Positions 27,167 through 35,973 of a DNA stretch of 64,000 nucleotides are shown piece after piece. Below the pieces are notes generated by a model that was not told where the DNA came from, searched no databases, and saw only the letters and a list, made by a program, of their open reading frames with translations. The first letter of the stretch is position 1, and the number at the start of each line of letters is the position of its first letter. The stretch comes from Nitrospirota bacterium (GTDB lineage Bacteria > Nitrospirota > UBA9217): the NCBI GenBank assembly GCA_023229435.1, contig JALNZF010000005.1, positions 62,001-126,000 on the forward strand, given 5' to 3'. Both the position numbers and the translations under genes were made by a program.

Positions 27167-28309
27167 ATGAAATTCTTGAAATTAGCAGCAACCGCAGCAT
27201 GCATCATCGTCCTGTCGATCACCCAGGCATTGGCGGGTAATACGATCAAAGTAGGCGCGATCCTGTCCGTAACCGGACCGGCGTCGTTCCTCGGTGCACC
27301 CGAGGCAAAGACGCTTGAGATGCTGGTCGAGGATATCAATGCCAGGGGCGGGATCAACGGTTCCAAGGTGGAGCTGGTGATCAAGGACTCGGGCGGCAGC
27401 CCGGAGAAGGCTGTCTCCTTTGCCAAACAGCTCATTGATGAAGACAAGGTCTTTGCGATCCTCGGCCCCTCCACCAGCGGCGAGACCATGGCCATCAAGA
27501 ACATCGCTGAAGAAGGAAAGACCATCCTCCTTTCCTGCGCCGCGGCAGAGGTGATCGTGAACCCCGTGGCCAAGTATGTATTCAAGACTCCCCAGATGGA
27601 CCGCGACGCCGTCCTGAGGATTTTCCAGCAGATGAAAAAAATGAACATCACGAAGATCGGCGTGCTGTCCTCCAACACGGGCTTCGGCAAGGCCGGCAAG
27701 GAGCAGCTCGAGAAGCTCGCTCCGGCGACCGGCATTCAGGTCCTGATCAGCGAGGTCTATGACAAGGCGGCCACGGACCTGACTGCCGAGGTGACGAAAG
27801 TGAAGGCGGCCAATGTCCAGGCGATCGTGAACTGGTCCATCGAGCCCGCCCAGGCCATCGTGATCAAGAACGCCCGCCAGATCGGCATAACCGTTCCGAT
27901 CTTCCAGAGCCACGGTTTCGGCAACATCAACTATGTAAAGACTGCGGGCGCCGCGGCCGAGGGCGTCATCTTCCCGGCAGGCAGGCTCCTCGTTGCCGAT
28001 ACGCTGTCCGACAAGAACCCCCAGAAGTCGCTGCTCCTGTCCTATAAAAAATCCTACGAGACGAAGTATAAGGAAGAGGTGAGCACCTTCGGCGGACATG
28101 CCTATGATGCCCTGCTCATTCTCGCCGAGGCAATCAAGACTGCCGGAACAGACAAAGAAAAGGTCAGGACCGCCCTTGAAAACATCAAGGGCCTGGTCGG
28201 CACGGCCGGCATCTTCAACTTCTCGGCCACGGACCACAACGGCCTCGATACCATGGCCTTTGAAATGCTGACCGTGAAGGACGGCAAGTTCACGGTGCTG
28301 GATAAATAA
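27167..28309 (+). CDS. Branched-chain/aromatic amino-acid ABC transporter substrate-binding protein (LivK-like), copy 1
   Basis: 380 residues, GGAGG ribosome site. A signal peptide of about 23 residues (cleavage after ...TQALA) precedes a type I periplasmic binding fold starting NTIKVGAILSVTGPASFLG. The typical GPSTSGETMA ligand-loop segment is present. It is very similar throughout to the protein at 28454-29596, indicating recent tandem duplication. It should deliver branched-chain, aromatic or related amino acids to LivHMGF. The ligand cannot be read from sequence; the IorAB/PaaK neighbours favour aromatic amino acids. Confidence 0.92.
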   Translation: MKFLKLAATAACIIVLSITQALAGNTIKVGAILSVTGPASFLGAPEAKTLEMLVEDINARGGINGSKVELVIKDSGGSPEKAVSFAKQLIDEDKVFAILGPSTSGETMAIKNIAEEGKTILLSCAAAEVIVNPVAKYVFKTPQMDRDAVLRIFQQMKKMNITKIGVLSSNTGFGKAGKEQLEKLAPATGIQVLISEVYDKAATDLTAEVTKVKAANVQAIVNWSIEPAQAIVIKNARQIGITVPIFQSHGFGNINYVKTAGAAAEGVIFPAGRLLVADTLSDKNPQKSLLLSYKKSYETKYKEEVSTFGGHAYDALLILAEAIKTAGTDKEKVRTALENIKGLVGTAGIFNFSATDHNGLDTMAFEMLTVKDGKFTVLDK

Positions 28310-28327
28310 AGCACGCACAATTTCAGA

Positions 28328-28366
28328 CAGGGAGTGTCCGGCAGGGACGGGCACTCCCTGTTGTTT
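28328..28366 (+). terminator. Hairpin between the two LivK genes (partial terminator/attenuator)
   Basis: A 13-bp stem with one mismatch, CAGGGAGTGTCCG / CGGGCACTCCCTG (28328-28360), is followed by TTGTTT. It sits directly after the first binding-protein gene and could give more binding-protein mRNA than permease mRNA, a pattern known in ABC operons. Confidence 0.65.
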
Positions 28367-28453
28367 CAGAACATCAACATCCGGTCATCCCGGGCAGGAC
28401 GTACCCGGGAAACGTGCGCAGTATTGCGTATCTCTGTAAGGAGGAGACTCACC

Positions 28454-29596
28454 ATGGTGGTCAATAAGTTCATTGCGGTAATAGTCGGTGTTCTTTCGTT
28501 GTTTGCCGCTCCGGCATTCGCCGAGGACACGATCAAGGTCGGGGCCATTCTTGCCGTTACCGGCCCCGCATCAAACCTCGGTGCGCCCGAGGCGCGAACC
28601 CTCGAGATGCTCGTGGCGGACATCAACGCAAAGGGCGGCATCATCGGCAAGAAGGTCGAGCTCCTTGTCAAGGACACCGGCGGCAGTCCCGAAAAAGCAG
28701 TCTCCTTTGCGAAGCAGCTGATCGAGGAAGATAAGGTGTTCGCCATCATCGGCCCATCCACCAGCGGTGAGACCATGGCGATCAAGAACATTGCCGAAGA
28801 GGGAAAGACGATCCTTCTTTCCTGCGCCGCGGCCGAGGTCATTGTCAATCCGCTTGCGAAATATGTGTTCAAGGTGGCGCCGAAGGACAATTACGCCGCG
28901 ATGAAAATCTTCCAGCAGATGAAGAAGATGAAGATCTCGAAGATCGGCGTTCTTTCAAGTAATACAGGGTTCGGCAAGGCGGGCAAGGAGCAACTCGAGA
29001 AGCTCGCGCTTGAGAACGGCATCCATATCCTGATCAGCGAGGTATACGACAAGTCTGCGACGGACCTCACTGCCGAGGTCACCAAGCTCAAGGCAAAAGG
29101 CGTACAGGCGATCGTGAACTGGTCCATCGAGCCTGCGCAGTCCATCGTGATCAAAAATGCGCGCCAGATCGGACTGCGGGTGCCGGTCTTCCAGAGCCAC
29201 GGCTTCGCCAATATTCAGTACGTCCAGGCCGCGGGTATTGCCGCCGAGGGTGTGATCTTCCCGGCCAGCAGGATCATCGTTGCGGACCTGCTCCCTGATA
29301 AGCATCCGCAAAAGTCCGTTGTCCTGGCCTACAAGAAAGCCTATGAGACAAAATATAGCGAGGAGGTAAGCACGTTCGGCGGTCATGCCTATGACGCGCT
29401 GATGATCCTCGCCCGGGCCATCCGCGAGGGCGGCTATGACCGGGAAAAAGTACGGACCTCCATCGAGCACATAAAGGGATTCGTCGGCACCGCCGGTATT
29501 TTCTCCTTTTCGCCGACGGACCATAACGGCCTCGATATCGAATCCTTTGTCATGCTGACGGTGAAGGATGGTAAATTCGCGTTGCTGGAAAAATAG
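28454..29596 (+). CDS. LivK-like substrate-binding protein, copy 2
   Basis: 380 residues from the ATG at 28454 (AAGGAGGAG upstream). Signal peptide of about 23 residues (…FAAPAFA) and the same periplasmic-binding fold as copy 1; differences cluster around the segment near residue 140 (KVAPKDNYAAMK against KTPQMDRDAVLR) and in the C-terminal third. The two proteins may have different ligands. A longer in-frame start at 28334 was rejected as lacking a ribosome site. Confidence 0.92.
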   Translation: MVVNKFIAVIVGVLSLFAAPAFAEDTIKVGAILAVTGPASNLGAPEARTLEMLVADINAKGGIIGKKVELLVKDTGGSPEKAVSFAKQLIEEDKVFAIIGPSTSGETMAIKNIAEEGKTILLSCAAAEVIVNPLAKYVFKVAPKDNYAAMKIFQQMKKMKISKIGVLSSNTGFGKAGKEQLEKLALENGIHILISEVYDKSATDLTAEVTKLKAKGVQAIVNWSIEPAQSIVIKNARQIGLRVPVFQSHGFANIQYVQAAGIAAEGVIFPASRIIVADLLPDKHPQKSVVLAYKKAYETKYSEEVSTFGGHAYDALMILARAIREGGYDREKVRTSIEHIKGFVGTAGIFSFSPTDHNGLDIESFVMLTVKDGKFALLEK

Positions 29597-29602
29597 GACC
29601 TC

Positions 29603-29772
29603 ACCACAGAAACACGGAGTTTGAAATCCGAGGGAGAATGGACGATCACGCCGCGGCGTGACTTAGTTCACGAAGATGATGGACGCGTACGCCTGAGCTA
29701 GTGCGTCTCTCTTACCTCGTCTTTCGTCCATCTTGCCCGCTTATTTCCTCCATGTCCTTGTGTCTTCGTGGT
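29603..29772. repeat. ACCACAGA(G)ACACGGAG...TCTTCGTGGT intergenic inverted repeat, copy 1
   Basis: Starts ACCACAGAAACACGGAG and ends CTTGTGTCTTCGTGGT; the ends are complementary across about 170 bp. It sits between livK copy 2 and livH. A second copy is at 34789-34933. Confidence 0.65.
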
Positions 29773-29814
29773 AAATAACAATCCTATCTGTCTTACGCGG
29801 ATGAGGAGTCTTTT

Positions 29815-30702
29815 TTGATCGAGCTCTTTTTTCAATACCTCGTTGCCGGCCTGACCTATGGCACCATTTACGCCATTGTCGGCATCGGGTTCAACATTAT
29901 CTACAATGCCACGGGGATCATCAACTTCGCCCAGGGCGAGTTCGTCATGCTCGGCGGCATGATCGCCGTGACCCTGCATGGTTTCCTACCGCTTCCGTTC
30001 GCGGTGCTCGGCGCCGTGCTGATCACAATGATCATCGGCGGGCTTATCGAGATGACCTTTATCCGGTGGCTCGTGAAGCCGTCCGTGCTCAGGATGATCA
30101 TCATTACCATCGGCCTTTCCATCCTGATACGGGAAGCAGCGCTCTTCACCTGGGGCGAAGGAGTCCGCTCCCTGCCTTACTTCACGGGGAACGAGATCTC
30201 TGCTCTCTCGCTCGGTAATGTCCGCATTTCCCCACAGGTCATCTGGAGCATCGGTGTCTGTTCTGTCATCGTTTTTCTACTGAACCTTTTTTTCAAACAT
30301 ACCATGCTCGGCAGGGAAATGCGCGCCTGCGCTGCGAACCGTGACGCGGCGGCGCTCTGCGGCATCCCGACCAGGAATATGATCACCCTTTCCTTTGTCC
30401 TCTCCGCCGGCATCGGCGCGCTGGCCGGGTGCGTGGTCTCGCCGATCACGTATACGCAGTATAATATCGGCGCCGGTCTGGCCATCAAGGGTTTTACCGT
30501 TGCGATCCTCGGCGGCCTCGGCAACAGCATGGCCGCCGTGGCAGCAGGCTTCATCCTCGGCATTCTCGAGTCCTTCAGCATCTGGGTCCTGCCGACAGCC
30601 TACAAGGACACGATCTCCATCTCCATCCTGCTTGCCATGCTGTTCGTAAGGCCGAGCGGACTGTTTGGAAATAAAGAAGCCATGCGGCTGAAGGATTTTT
30701 GA
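29815..30702 (+). CDS. livH: Branched-chain amino-acid ABC transporter permease LivH
   Basis: 295 residues from a TTG start at 29815 with GAGGAG 6 nt upstream. About eight transmembrane helices; the family sequence GTIYAIVGIGFNIIYNATGIINFAQGEFVMLG is near the N-terminus and the conserved Gly-rich KGFTVAILGGLGN segment near the C-terminus. It forms the membrane channel with LivM. The stop overlaps the livM ATG (TGATG). Confidence 0.95.
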   Translation: MIELFFQYLVAGLTYGTIYAIVGIGFNIIYNATGIINFAQGEFVMLGGMIAVTLHGFLPLPFAVLGAVLITMIIGGLIEMTFIRWLVKPSVLRMIIITIGLSILIREAALFTWGEGVRSLPYFTGNEISALSLGNVRISPQVIWSIGVCSVIVFLLNLFFKHTMLGREMRACAANRDAAALCGIPTRNMITLSFVLSAGIGALAGCVVSPITYTQYNIGAGLAIKGFTVAILGGLGNSMAAVAAGFILGILESFSIWVLPTAYKDTISISILLAMLFVRPSGLFGNKEAMRLKDF

Positions 30703-31784
30703 TGAAGACCCCGCGATTTACTCAGATCCTGACCCTCGTTGCCGTGGTCACCCTTGTCCAGCTGCTGACGCTGGCGGTTGGTAAGGAGTTCTATCTCACG
30801 CAGCTTACGATGACGGCTTACTATTCGCTCATTGTGGTCGGGTTGTGTCTCCTGATGGGGTTCGCAGGACAGATCTCGCTAGGCCATGCGGGCTTCTTCG
30901 CCATCGGCGGGTATACGTCGGCCGTCCTCACTACGCTGGATCTGTCAACCTTCAAGGACGCCGCTCTTGTCGCTCTGCTTACGAAGCTCCGGATCCTGAC
31001 AAACCGGCAGGACCTCTACGGCCATTCGCTTTTGAGCGTCCATCCCTGGGCCGCCTGCATCGTTGCAGTACTGCTTGCGCTCGTCATTTCCTGGGCCATC
31101 GGCATCCCGGTGCTGAAGCTCAAGGGGCATTACCTCGCCATGGCGACACTGGGGTTCGGGACGATCATTTACAGTCTGGTGCTCGGGACCCAAAGCTTCG
31201 GAGCCGCAGACGGCATCTCGGGCGTGCCTCCTTTTCCATTGCTGCCCGGCATCAGCGTGAGTGGGAGCTCGTCGCTCAGGGTCCTGAACTATTATTTTGC
31301 CTGGCTGCTCGTGACCACGGCCATGGTGCTGCTCGTGAATCTCATCCATTCCCGGGTCGGCCGCGCGCTCCGCGCGATCCACGGGGCCGAGGACGCGTCG
31401 AACGCCATGGGCGTTGACACTGCCCAATACAAGCTCTCAACCTTCATGGTGAGCGCCGTTCTCGCCGCGATCGCCGGGGTCTTCCTCACCCATTTCAACG
31501 GCGGAATCGGCCCGTCCGAGGCGTCAATCATTAAATCCGTACGCTATGTTGCCATCGTTGCCGTCGGCGGCATGGGAAGCCTCTGGGGTACGCTCATTAT
31601 GAGCGTGGTGTTGAACTTCTTCTCGCTTCGCGGCTACTTTGGGACCTTTGACGACGCTGTTTTCGGGATTATCCTGATTCTCATCATGCTCTTCGCGCCT
31701 GATGGCATTATAGGATCGGATCTGCGGAATCTGATCGGGAAAATAACAAATTACAAGCGTCAAATTTCAAATAAATCGCAATAA
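30702..31784 (+). CDS. livM: Branched-chain amino-acid ABC transporter permease LivM
   Basis: 360 residues, start ATG overlapping the livH stop by one base. About ten transmembrane helices; family motif LLMGFAGQISLGHAGFFAIGGYTSA and the C-terminal VGGMGSLWGTL. An extra hydrophilic stretch at about 85-110 follows the second or third helix. The last ~13 residues (ITNYKRQISNKSQ) are encoded by the AT-rich repeat beginning at about 31746, so the C-terminus appears to be altered by repeat insertion. Confidence 0.95.
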   Translation: MKTPRFTQILTLVAVVTLVQLLTLAVGKEFYLTQLTMTAYYSLIVVGLCLLMGFAGQISLGHAGFFAIGGYTSAVLTTLDLSTFKDAALVALLTKLRILTNRQDLYGHSLLSVHPWAACIVAVLLALVISWAIGIPVLKLKGHYLAMATLGFGTIIYSLVLGTQSFGAADGISGVPPFPLLPGISVSGSSSLRVLNYYFAWLLVTTAMVLLVNLIHSRVGRALRAIHGAEDASNAMGVDTAQYKLSTFMVSAVLAAIAGVFLTHFNGGIGPSEASIIKSVRYVAIVAVGGMGSLWGTLIMSVVLNFFSLRGYFGTFDDAVFGIILILIMLFAPDGIIGSDLRNLIGKITNYKRQISNKSQ

Positions 31785-31876
31785 TCAAAGTTCAATGACC
31801 AAAACAGTTTGTGAAAAGTCTATTTATGTTGGGATTTGGTGCTTATTTGTGATTTGATGCTTGTCATTTGGTGCTT
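31746..31876. repeat. AT-rich 'CAAATTTCAAATAA...TTATTTGTGATTTGATGC' intergenic repeat
   Basis: Fold-back sequence with arms such as AAATTACAAGCGTCAAATTTC and TGATGCTTGTCATTTGGTGC; loosely related to the repeats at 8285 and 9862. It provides the last codons of livM and the region upstream of livG. Confidence 0.6.
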
Positions 31877-31882
31877 AAACGT

Positions 31883-32647
31883 ATGTCTCTTCTTGAAATA
31901 AGAAATATCAGCAAGCGCTTTGGCGGAGTCCAGGCGGTGAAAGACGTAAGCTTCTCCGTGCAACAAGGAAGCATCAAGGCGGTCATCGGACCGAACGGCG
32001 CGGGAAAAACCACGCTGTTCAACCTTGTGTCCGGATTTTTATACCCGGACGCCGGCGCCATCATATATCAAGGGGTGCCGATCAACGGGAAAGCTCCCTA
32101 CGAGATCGCCGGGTACGGACTGTCACGCACGTTCCAGCACATCAAGCTCTTCGCCCACATGACCGCGCTCGAGAACGTCATGGTCGGCTGCCATGTCAGA
32201 AGCAGGGCGGGATTTCTCGCCGGCATGCTGAACCTGCCCTGGACCCGGCGCGAAGAACAGGAGATCCGGGACAAAGCGCGCGCAATGATGGACTTTCTCG
32301 GGATCGCGAAGCTGACCGGGGTTGAGGCCCTGAGCCTCTCTTACGGCCAGCAGCGTGCCGTGGAACTCGCCCGTGCACTGGCGGGCGGCCCGACCATGCT
32401 GTTGCTCGACGAGCCCGCAGCGGGCCTCAATATGCGTGAGACAGCGGACGTGGCAAAACTGATCACCAGGGTTCGCGACCTCGGCATCACTGTTTTGATC
32501 GTTGAACACGACATGTCCCTGGTCATGAACATCTCCGACGAGATTGTCGTACTCAGCTACGGCGAAATGATCGCCGATGACGTGCCGCGTGCGGTACAGA
32601 CCAATCCCGAGGTCGTCCGTGTATATCTGGGAGAGGACGATGCTTAA
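31883..32647 (+). CDS. livG: Branched-chain amino-acid ABC transporter ATP-binding protein LivG
   Basis: 254 residues from ATG 31883 (MSLLEIRNISKRFGG); no strong ribosome site because the upstream DNA is repeat. Walker A GPNGAGKT (about 37-44), signature LSLSYGQQR in place of the usual LSGGQ, Walker B MLLLDEPAAGL, switch His in VEHDM. The AAGLN segment is LivG-typical. It overlaps livF by 8 bp. Confidence 0.95.
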   Translation: MSLLEIRNISKRFGGVQAVKDVSFSVQQGSIKAVIGPNGAGKTTLFNLVSGFLYPDAGAIIYQGVPINGKAPYEIAGYGLSRTFQHIKLFAHMTALENVMVGCHVRSRAGFLAGMLNLPWTRREEQEIRDKARAMMDFLGIAKLTGVEALSLSYGQQRAVELARALAGGPTMLLLDEPAAGLNMRETADVAKLITRVRDLGITVLIVEHDMSLVMNISDEIVVLSYGEMIADDVPRAVQTNPEVVRVYLGEDDA

Positions 32648-33365
32648 GATCCGAAACCTCGATGCCGGATACGGCAGCCTGACCGTACTGCGGCGGCTTT
32701 CGCTCCATGTGAAATCAGGAGAGATCGTCACGATCATCGGCGCGAACGGAGCGGGCAAGACCACGCTGCTCAAGACCATTACGGGTCTGCTCCGGGCCCA
32801 GGCTGGTGAGATCGTGTTCAACGACCAAGACATCGGACGCGTTCCGACAGAGCGGATCGTTTTCAGCGGATGCTCGCTCGTACCCGAAGGCAGGCAGGTA
32901 TTCCCCGCAATGCCAGTGAAGGAAAACCTGCTGCTCGGCGCGTATGTGCAGTTCAAGCGCGGCAACAAGCATGAGGTGGAGAGCGATCTTGGGCGTGTCT
33001 ACAGCCTCTTCCCGGTGCTGAAACAACGCGAATATCAGCTCGCCGGCACGCTGTCCGGCGGCGAACAACAGATGCTTGCCATCGGCAGGGCGCTCATGGC
33101 GCGGCCGAAGCTCATCATGCTCGATGAGCCTTCCATGGGCCTGGCGCCGCTCATGGTGAAAGAGATCTTCAACATTATTGTAAAGCTCCGCGACAAGGGG
33201 AATACGGTGCTGCTGGTGGAGCAGAATGCGCGAAGCGCGCTCAAAATCGCGAACCGCGGCTATGTGCTCGAGACAGGCAGGATCATCCTCTCGGGCGAAG
33301 CCGAAGACCTGCTTGCGAACCGGGATGTGCAGCGGGCGTATCTGGGACGGGACGTTGATGTATAA
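32640..33365 (+). CDS. livF: Branched-chain amino-acid ABC transporter ATP-binding protein LivF
   Basis: 241 residues from ATG 32640, inside the end of livG. Walker A GANGAGKT (about 37-44), signature LSGGEQQ, Walker B LIMLDEPSMGLAP and VEQNA switch, all standard for LivF. It completes the uptake system with LivG, LivH, LivM and the two LivK proteins. Confidence 0.95.
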   Translation: MLKIRNLDAGYGSLTVLRRLSLHVKSGEIVTIIGANGAGKTTLLKTITGLLRAQAGEIVFNDQDIGRVPTERIVFSGCSLVPEGRQVFPAMPVKENLLLGAYVQFKRGNKHEVESDLGRVYSLFPVLKQREYQLAGTLSGGEQQMLAIGRALMARPKLIMLDEPSMGLAPLMVKEIFNIIVKLRDKGNTVLLVEQNARSALKIANRGYVLETGRIILSGEAEDLLANRDVQRAYLGRDVDV

Positions 33366-33370
33366 ATCTT

Positions 33371-33451
33371 GAGTGACGATGGACGAAGGACGATGGAAGA
33401 TATCGGCTGAAGAAAATCCTTTTCGTCCGTCATCCCTCGTCTGTCATCCAT
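33371..33451. repeat. GACGATGGACGAAGGACGATGGA...TCGTCCGTCATCCCTCGTC intergenic inverted repeat
   Basis: The two arms are near-complementary (GACGATGGACGAAGGACGATGG against CGTCCGTCATCCCTCGTCTGTCATCCATCG). It sits between livF and the CoA ligase and creates a spurious N-terminal extension of the ligase frame. Confidence 0.65.
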
Positions 33452-33477
33452 CGGCTTTTTTAACATCGGAGGTCGTT

Positions 33478-34782
33478 ATGTCAACCTACTGGCAGCCTGA
33501 AAGCGAAGGTATGGAACGGAAAGAGCTGGAGCAGTTGCAGCTTGAACGGCTCGAGTCCACTTTGAGCCGGGTGTATATGAACGTCCCGTATTACCGGAAA
33601 AAGTTCGATGAGGTCAAGTTTAATCCCGATGACCTGCGTTCGCTCGATGACCTGAGCAGACTTCCCTTCACGACCAAGAACGACCTCAGGAACAATTATC
33701 CCTACGGACTCTTTGCGGTTCCGCTTCGGGAGGTCGTCCGGATCCATGCTTCGTCGGGAACGACCGGCATGTCAACCGTCGTTGGCTACTCGAAAAACGA
33801 CATCAAGACCTGGTCGAACCTGGTGGCGCGGGTCCTGGCGGCCGGCGGCATCACCAAGGACGATGTCATTCAGATCTCGTTCAACTACGGCCTTTTCACC
33901 GGCGCCTTCGGCCTTCACTACGGCGCGGAGCGGCTCGGCGCTTCCGTCATCCCCATCTCGAGCGGCAATACGCGTCGCCAGATCAAGCTCATGCAGGACT
34001 TCAAGACCACCGCGCTGGTGAGTACACCCAGCTATGCCATGATGATCGCGGACACGATGATGGAGATGGGCATCAACCGCAACTCCCTCTCCCTGAAGTA
34101 CGGCCTCTTCGGCGCGGAGCCCTGGTCCGATGCCATGCGCAAAGAAATCGAGGACAAGCTCAAGATCGTGGCCACGGACAACTACGGCCTCTCCGAGGTG
34201 ATGGGGCCCGGCGTTGCCGGCGAGTGCTTGGAACGAAACGGTCTGCACATTGCCGAAGACCACTTCCTAGTCGAGTGGATCAATCCCGACTCTCTTGAGC
34301 CGGTCAAGCCCGGTGAGCTCGGAGAAATGGTCATCACCACGCTGACCAAGGAGGCCTTCCCGGTCATTCGGTACCGGACCCGCGATCTGACCCGTCTCAT
34401 TCCCGGACCCTGCCCCTGCGGCAGGACCATGAGGAGGATGACGAGGGTCTACGGCAGGACCGACGACATGCTCATCATTCGCGGCGTGAATGTGTTTCCG
34501 CAGCAGATCGAGAACGTGCTGTTCGAGATCGAGGGTGTTGCCCCTCACTATCAGATCATCATCGATCGCAAGGGCGCGCTTGATGATACGACGGTCAATG
34601 TTGAGGTGTCGGAATCGATGTTCTTTGACGAGATGAAAAAGCAAAGCCAGCTCAAGGAAACCATCAAGAAGCGCCTTGCCTCTGAGCTCGGGATCTCCGT
34701 CGAGGTGAAACTTGTCGAGAAAAAATCGCTGGAGCGGTTCGAAGGAAAAGCGAAGCGGGTCATAGACAACAGGAAATTCTAA
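33478..34782 (+). CDS. paaK: Phenylacetate-CoA ligase family protein, copy 1
   Basis: 434 residues from ATG 33478 (GGAGG upstream). Adenylate-forming enzyme: P-loop SSGTTG (about 92-97), GLFGAEPW (about 206-213), the Y/FGLSE motif as YGLSEVMGPG, a CPCGR segment and the C-terminal hinge and catalytic lysine region (RFEGKAKRVIDNR). It should activate phenylacetate, indoleacetate or another aryl acid with CoA and ATP. It follows livF, and a second ligase (39433-40776) sits with iorAB. The true acid cannot be told. Confidence 0.93.
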   Translation: MSTYWQPESEGMERKELEQLQLERLESTLSRVYMNVPYYRKKFDEVKFNPDDLRSLDDLSRLPFTTKNDLRNNYPYGLFAVPLREVVRIHASSGTTGMSTVVGYSKNDIKTWSNLVARVLAAGGITKDDVIQISFNYGLFTGAFGLHYGAERLGASVIPISSGNTRRQIKLMQDFKTTALVSTPSYAMMIADTMMEMGINRNSLSLKYGLFGAEPWSDAMRKEIEDKLKIVATDNYGLSEVMGPGVAGECLERNGLHIAEDHFLVEWINPDSLEPVKPGELGEMVITTLTKEAFPVIRYRTRDLTRLIPGPCPCGRTMRRMTRVYGRTDDMLIIRGVNVFPQQIENVLFEIEGVAPHYQIIIDRKGALDDTTVNVEVSESMFFDEMKKQSQLKETIKKRLASELGISVEVKLVEKKSLERFEGKAKRVIDNRKF

Positions 34783-34788
34783 GAGGTT

Positions 34789-34933
34789 AACCACAGAGAC
34801 ACGGAGACACTGAGAAAAACCAGAAGAAAAAGCAAATCAAAAAAGGGTGTTTTTTCTTTTTTCATATTCGTGAACTTCCCGTCTTCATGAATCGAGCCTC
34901 TTGGTTTTCTCCGTGCCTCAGTGTCTCCGTGGT
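34789..34933. repeat. ACCACAGAGACACGGAG...CAGTGTCTCCGTGGT intergenic inverted repeat, copy 2
   Basis: Ends ACCACAGAGACACGGAGACACTGAG and CTCAGTGTCTCCGTGGT are complementary over at least 17 bp across about 145 bp. It lies between paaK copy 1 and the amidohydrolase gene. Similar ends occur at 29603-29772, and a solitary start at about 55906. Confidence 0.7.
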
Positions 34934-34944
34934 AGATTGAGGTT

Positions 34945-35757
34945 ATGTTGAACATTATCGATTTCCACACTCATGTCTTCCCTGATAAGATCGCCAAGGC
35001 TGCAATGGACGCGCTTGCCGCGGAGTCCGGCAACTACCGCCCCCGGACGGACGGAACCTTGCAGGGACTGCTCGACTCCATGAAGCGGGCGAACATCTCC
35101 GCAAGCCTGGTGGCGAACATCGCGACGAAACCGACACAACTTTTTTCGGTCCTTGAGTTCTGCAAACTGATCAAGAGCGACAGCATTCATCCATTGGTCT
35201 CATTTCATCCCATGAACGATCCGGATGATGTCGAGGATATGCTGGGACAGGCCCAACGGGCGGGTATCCGCGGGGTCAAGCTCCACCCCATGTACCAGCG
35301 CTTCTTTATCGACAATAAACATATGTACGGCTTTTATGAGCTCCTCGCAAGCTTCGGCTTCTATATCATATTCCACACCGGTTACGATCTCGCCTTCCCC
35401 GAAAATACCCAGGCGGACGTTGAGCGCGTCAGGAAAGTGGCTGACTGGTTCAAGGACCTTACCATCGTGTGCACGCATGTCGGGGGGTGGAAGCAGTGGG
35501 ACCGGATTCATTGCCTCAGCAACTGCAAGAATGTTTATACCGAGACATCGATGACCTTGAGCGAAGTGAGCGACGAGGAGTTCATCAAGCTTATCGGAAA
35601 CTTTGATGAGGACCGGGTCCTGTTCGGGAGCGACAGTCCGTGGACTGACCAGAAAGAAATGCTCGAGCGAACACTGCGCTTGAAAATATCAGACCGCTTG
35701 AAAGAAAAGATGCTCTATGAGAATGCCGCTACCCTCCTTGGCTTAAAAAAGACATAA
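34945..35757 (+). CDS. Amidohydrolase family 2 (ACMSD-like) metal-dependent hydrolase
   Basis: 270 residues; TIM-barrel metallohydrolase with HxH metal motif DFHTHVF (residues 6-12), a mid-barrel IFHTGYD His, THVGG and the late metal Asp in FGSDSPW. Family 2 includes decarboxylases of aromatic acids and hydrolases. Its place next to aryl-CoA ligase genes makes an aromatic substrate plausible, but this is context only. The ATG follows GAGG closely, within the end of the upstream repeat. Confidence 0.88.
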   Translation: MLNIIDFHTHVFPDKIAKAAMDALAAESGNYRPRTDGTLQGLLDSMKRANISASLVANIATKPTQLFSVLEFCKLIKSDSIHPLVSFHPMNDPDDVEDMLGQAQRAGIRGVKLHPMYQRFFIDNKHMYGFYELLASFGFYIIFHTGYDLAFPENTQADVERVRKVADWFKDLTIVCTHVGGWKQWDRIHCLSNCKNVYTETSMTLSEVSDEEFIKLIGNFDEDRVLFGSDSPWTDQKEMLERTLRLKISDRLKEKMLYENAATLLGLKKT

Positions 35758-35800
35758 GAAATCATGGCGTTCCGTGTTCCATTGTTTCTTGGTTTCAGGG

Positions 35801-35830
35801 TTGACAATATAATTCTGTTTATGCTAAAAT
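35801..35830 (+). promoter_or_regulatory. Sigma-70-type promoter upstream of the second receiver-PilZ gene
   Basis: TTGACA (35801-35806), 18-bp spacer, TAAAAT (35825-35830); the start codon is about 140 nt downstream. Confidence 0.65.
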
Positions 35831-35883
35831 TAGTTGTGTAATGGGGTAGAATGACGTTATGCTATCATGAGAGGAGAGAGTAA

Positions 35884-35961
35884 GGGGCGGTCAGCTGTTG
35901 ATTCATCGTTCGTACATGATTGACATCCGCGGTCGGCAACAGGCGGATCTTGACCGGCCCC
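35884..35961 (+). promoter_or_regulatory. Structured mRNA leader of the receiver-PilZ gene
   Basis: Outer arms GGGGCGGTCA (35884-35893) and TGACCGGCCCC (35951-35961) pair with one bulge. An inner stem ATCCGC / GCGGAT (35925-35930 and 35943-35948) pairs perfectly. The end lies 12 nt before the start codon, which has no clear ribosome site. It could be a regulatory RNA element; I did not match it to the c-di-GMP-I or -II riboswitch consensus. Confidence 0.4.
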
Positions 35962-35973
35962 TGAAATCGGACT

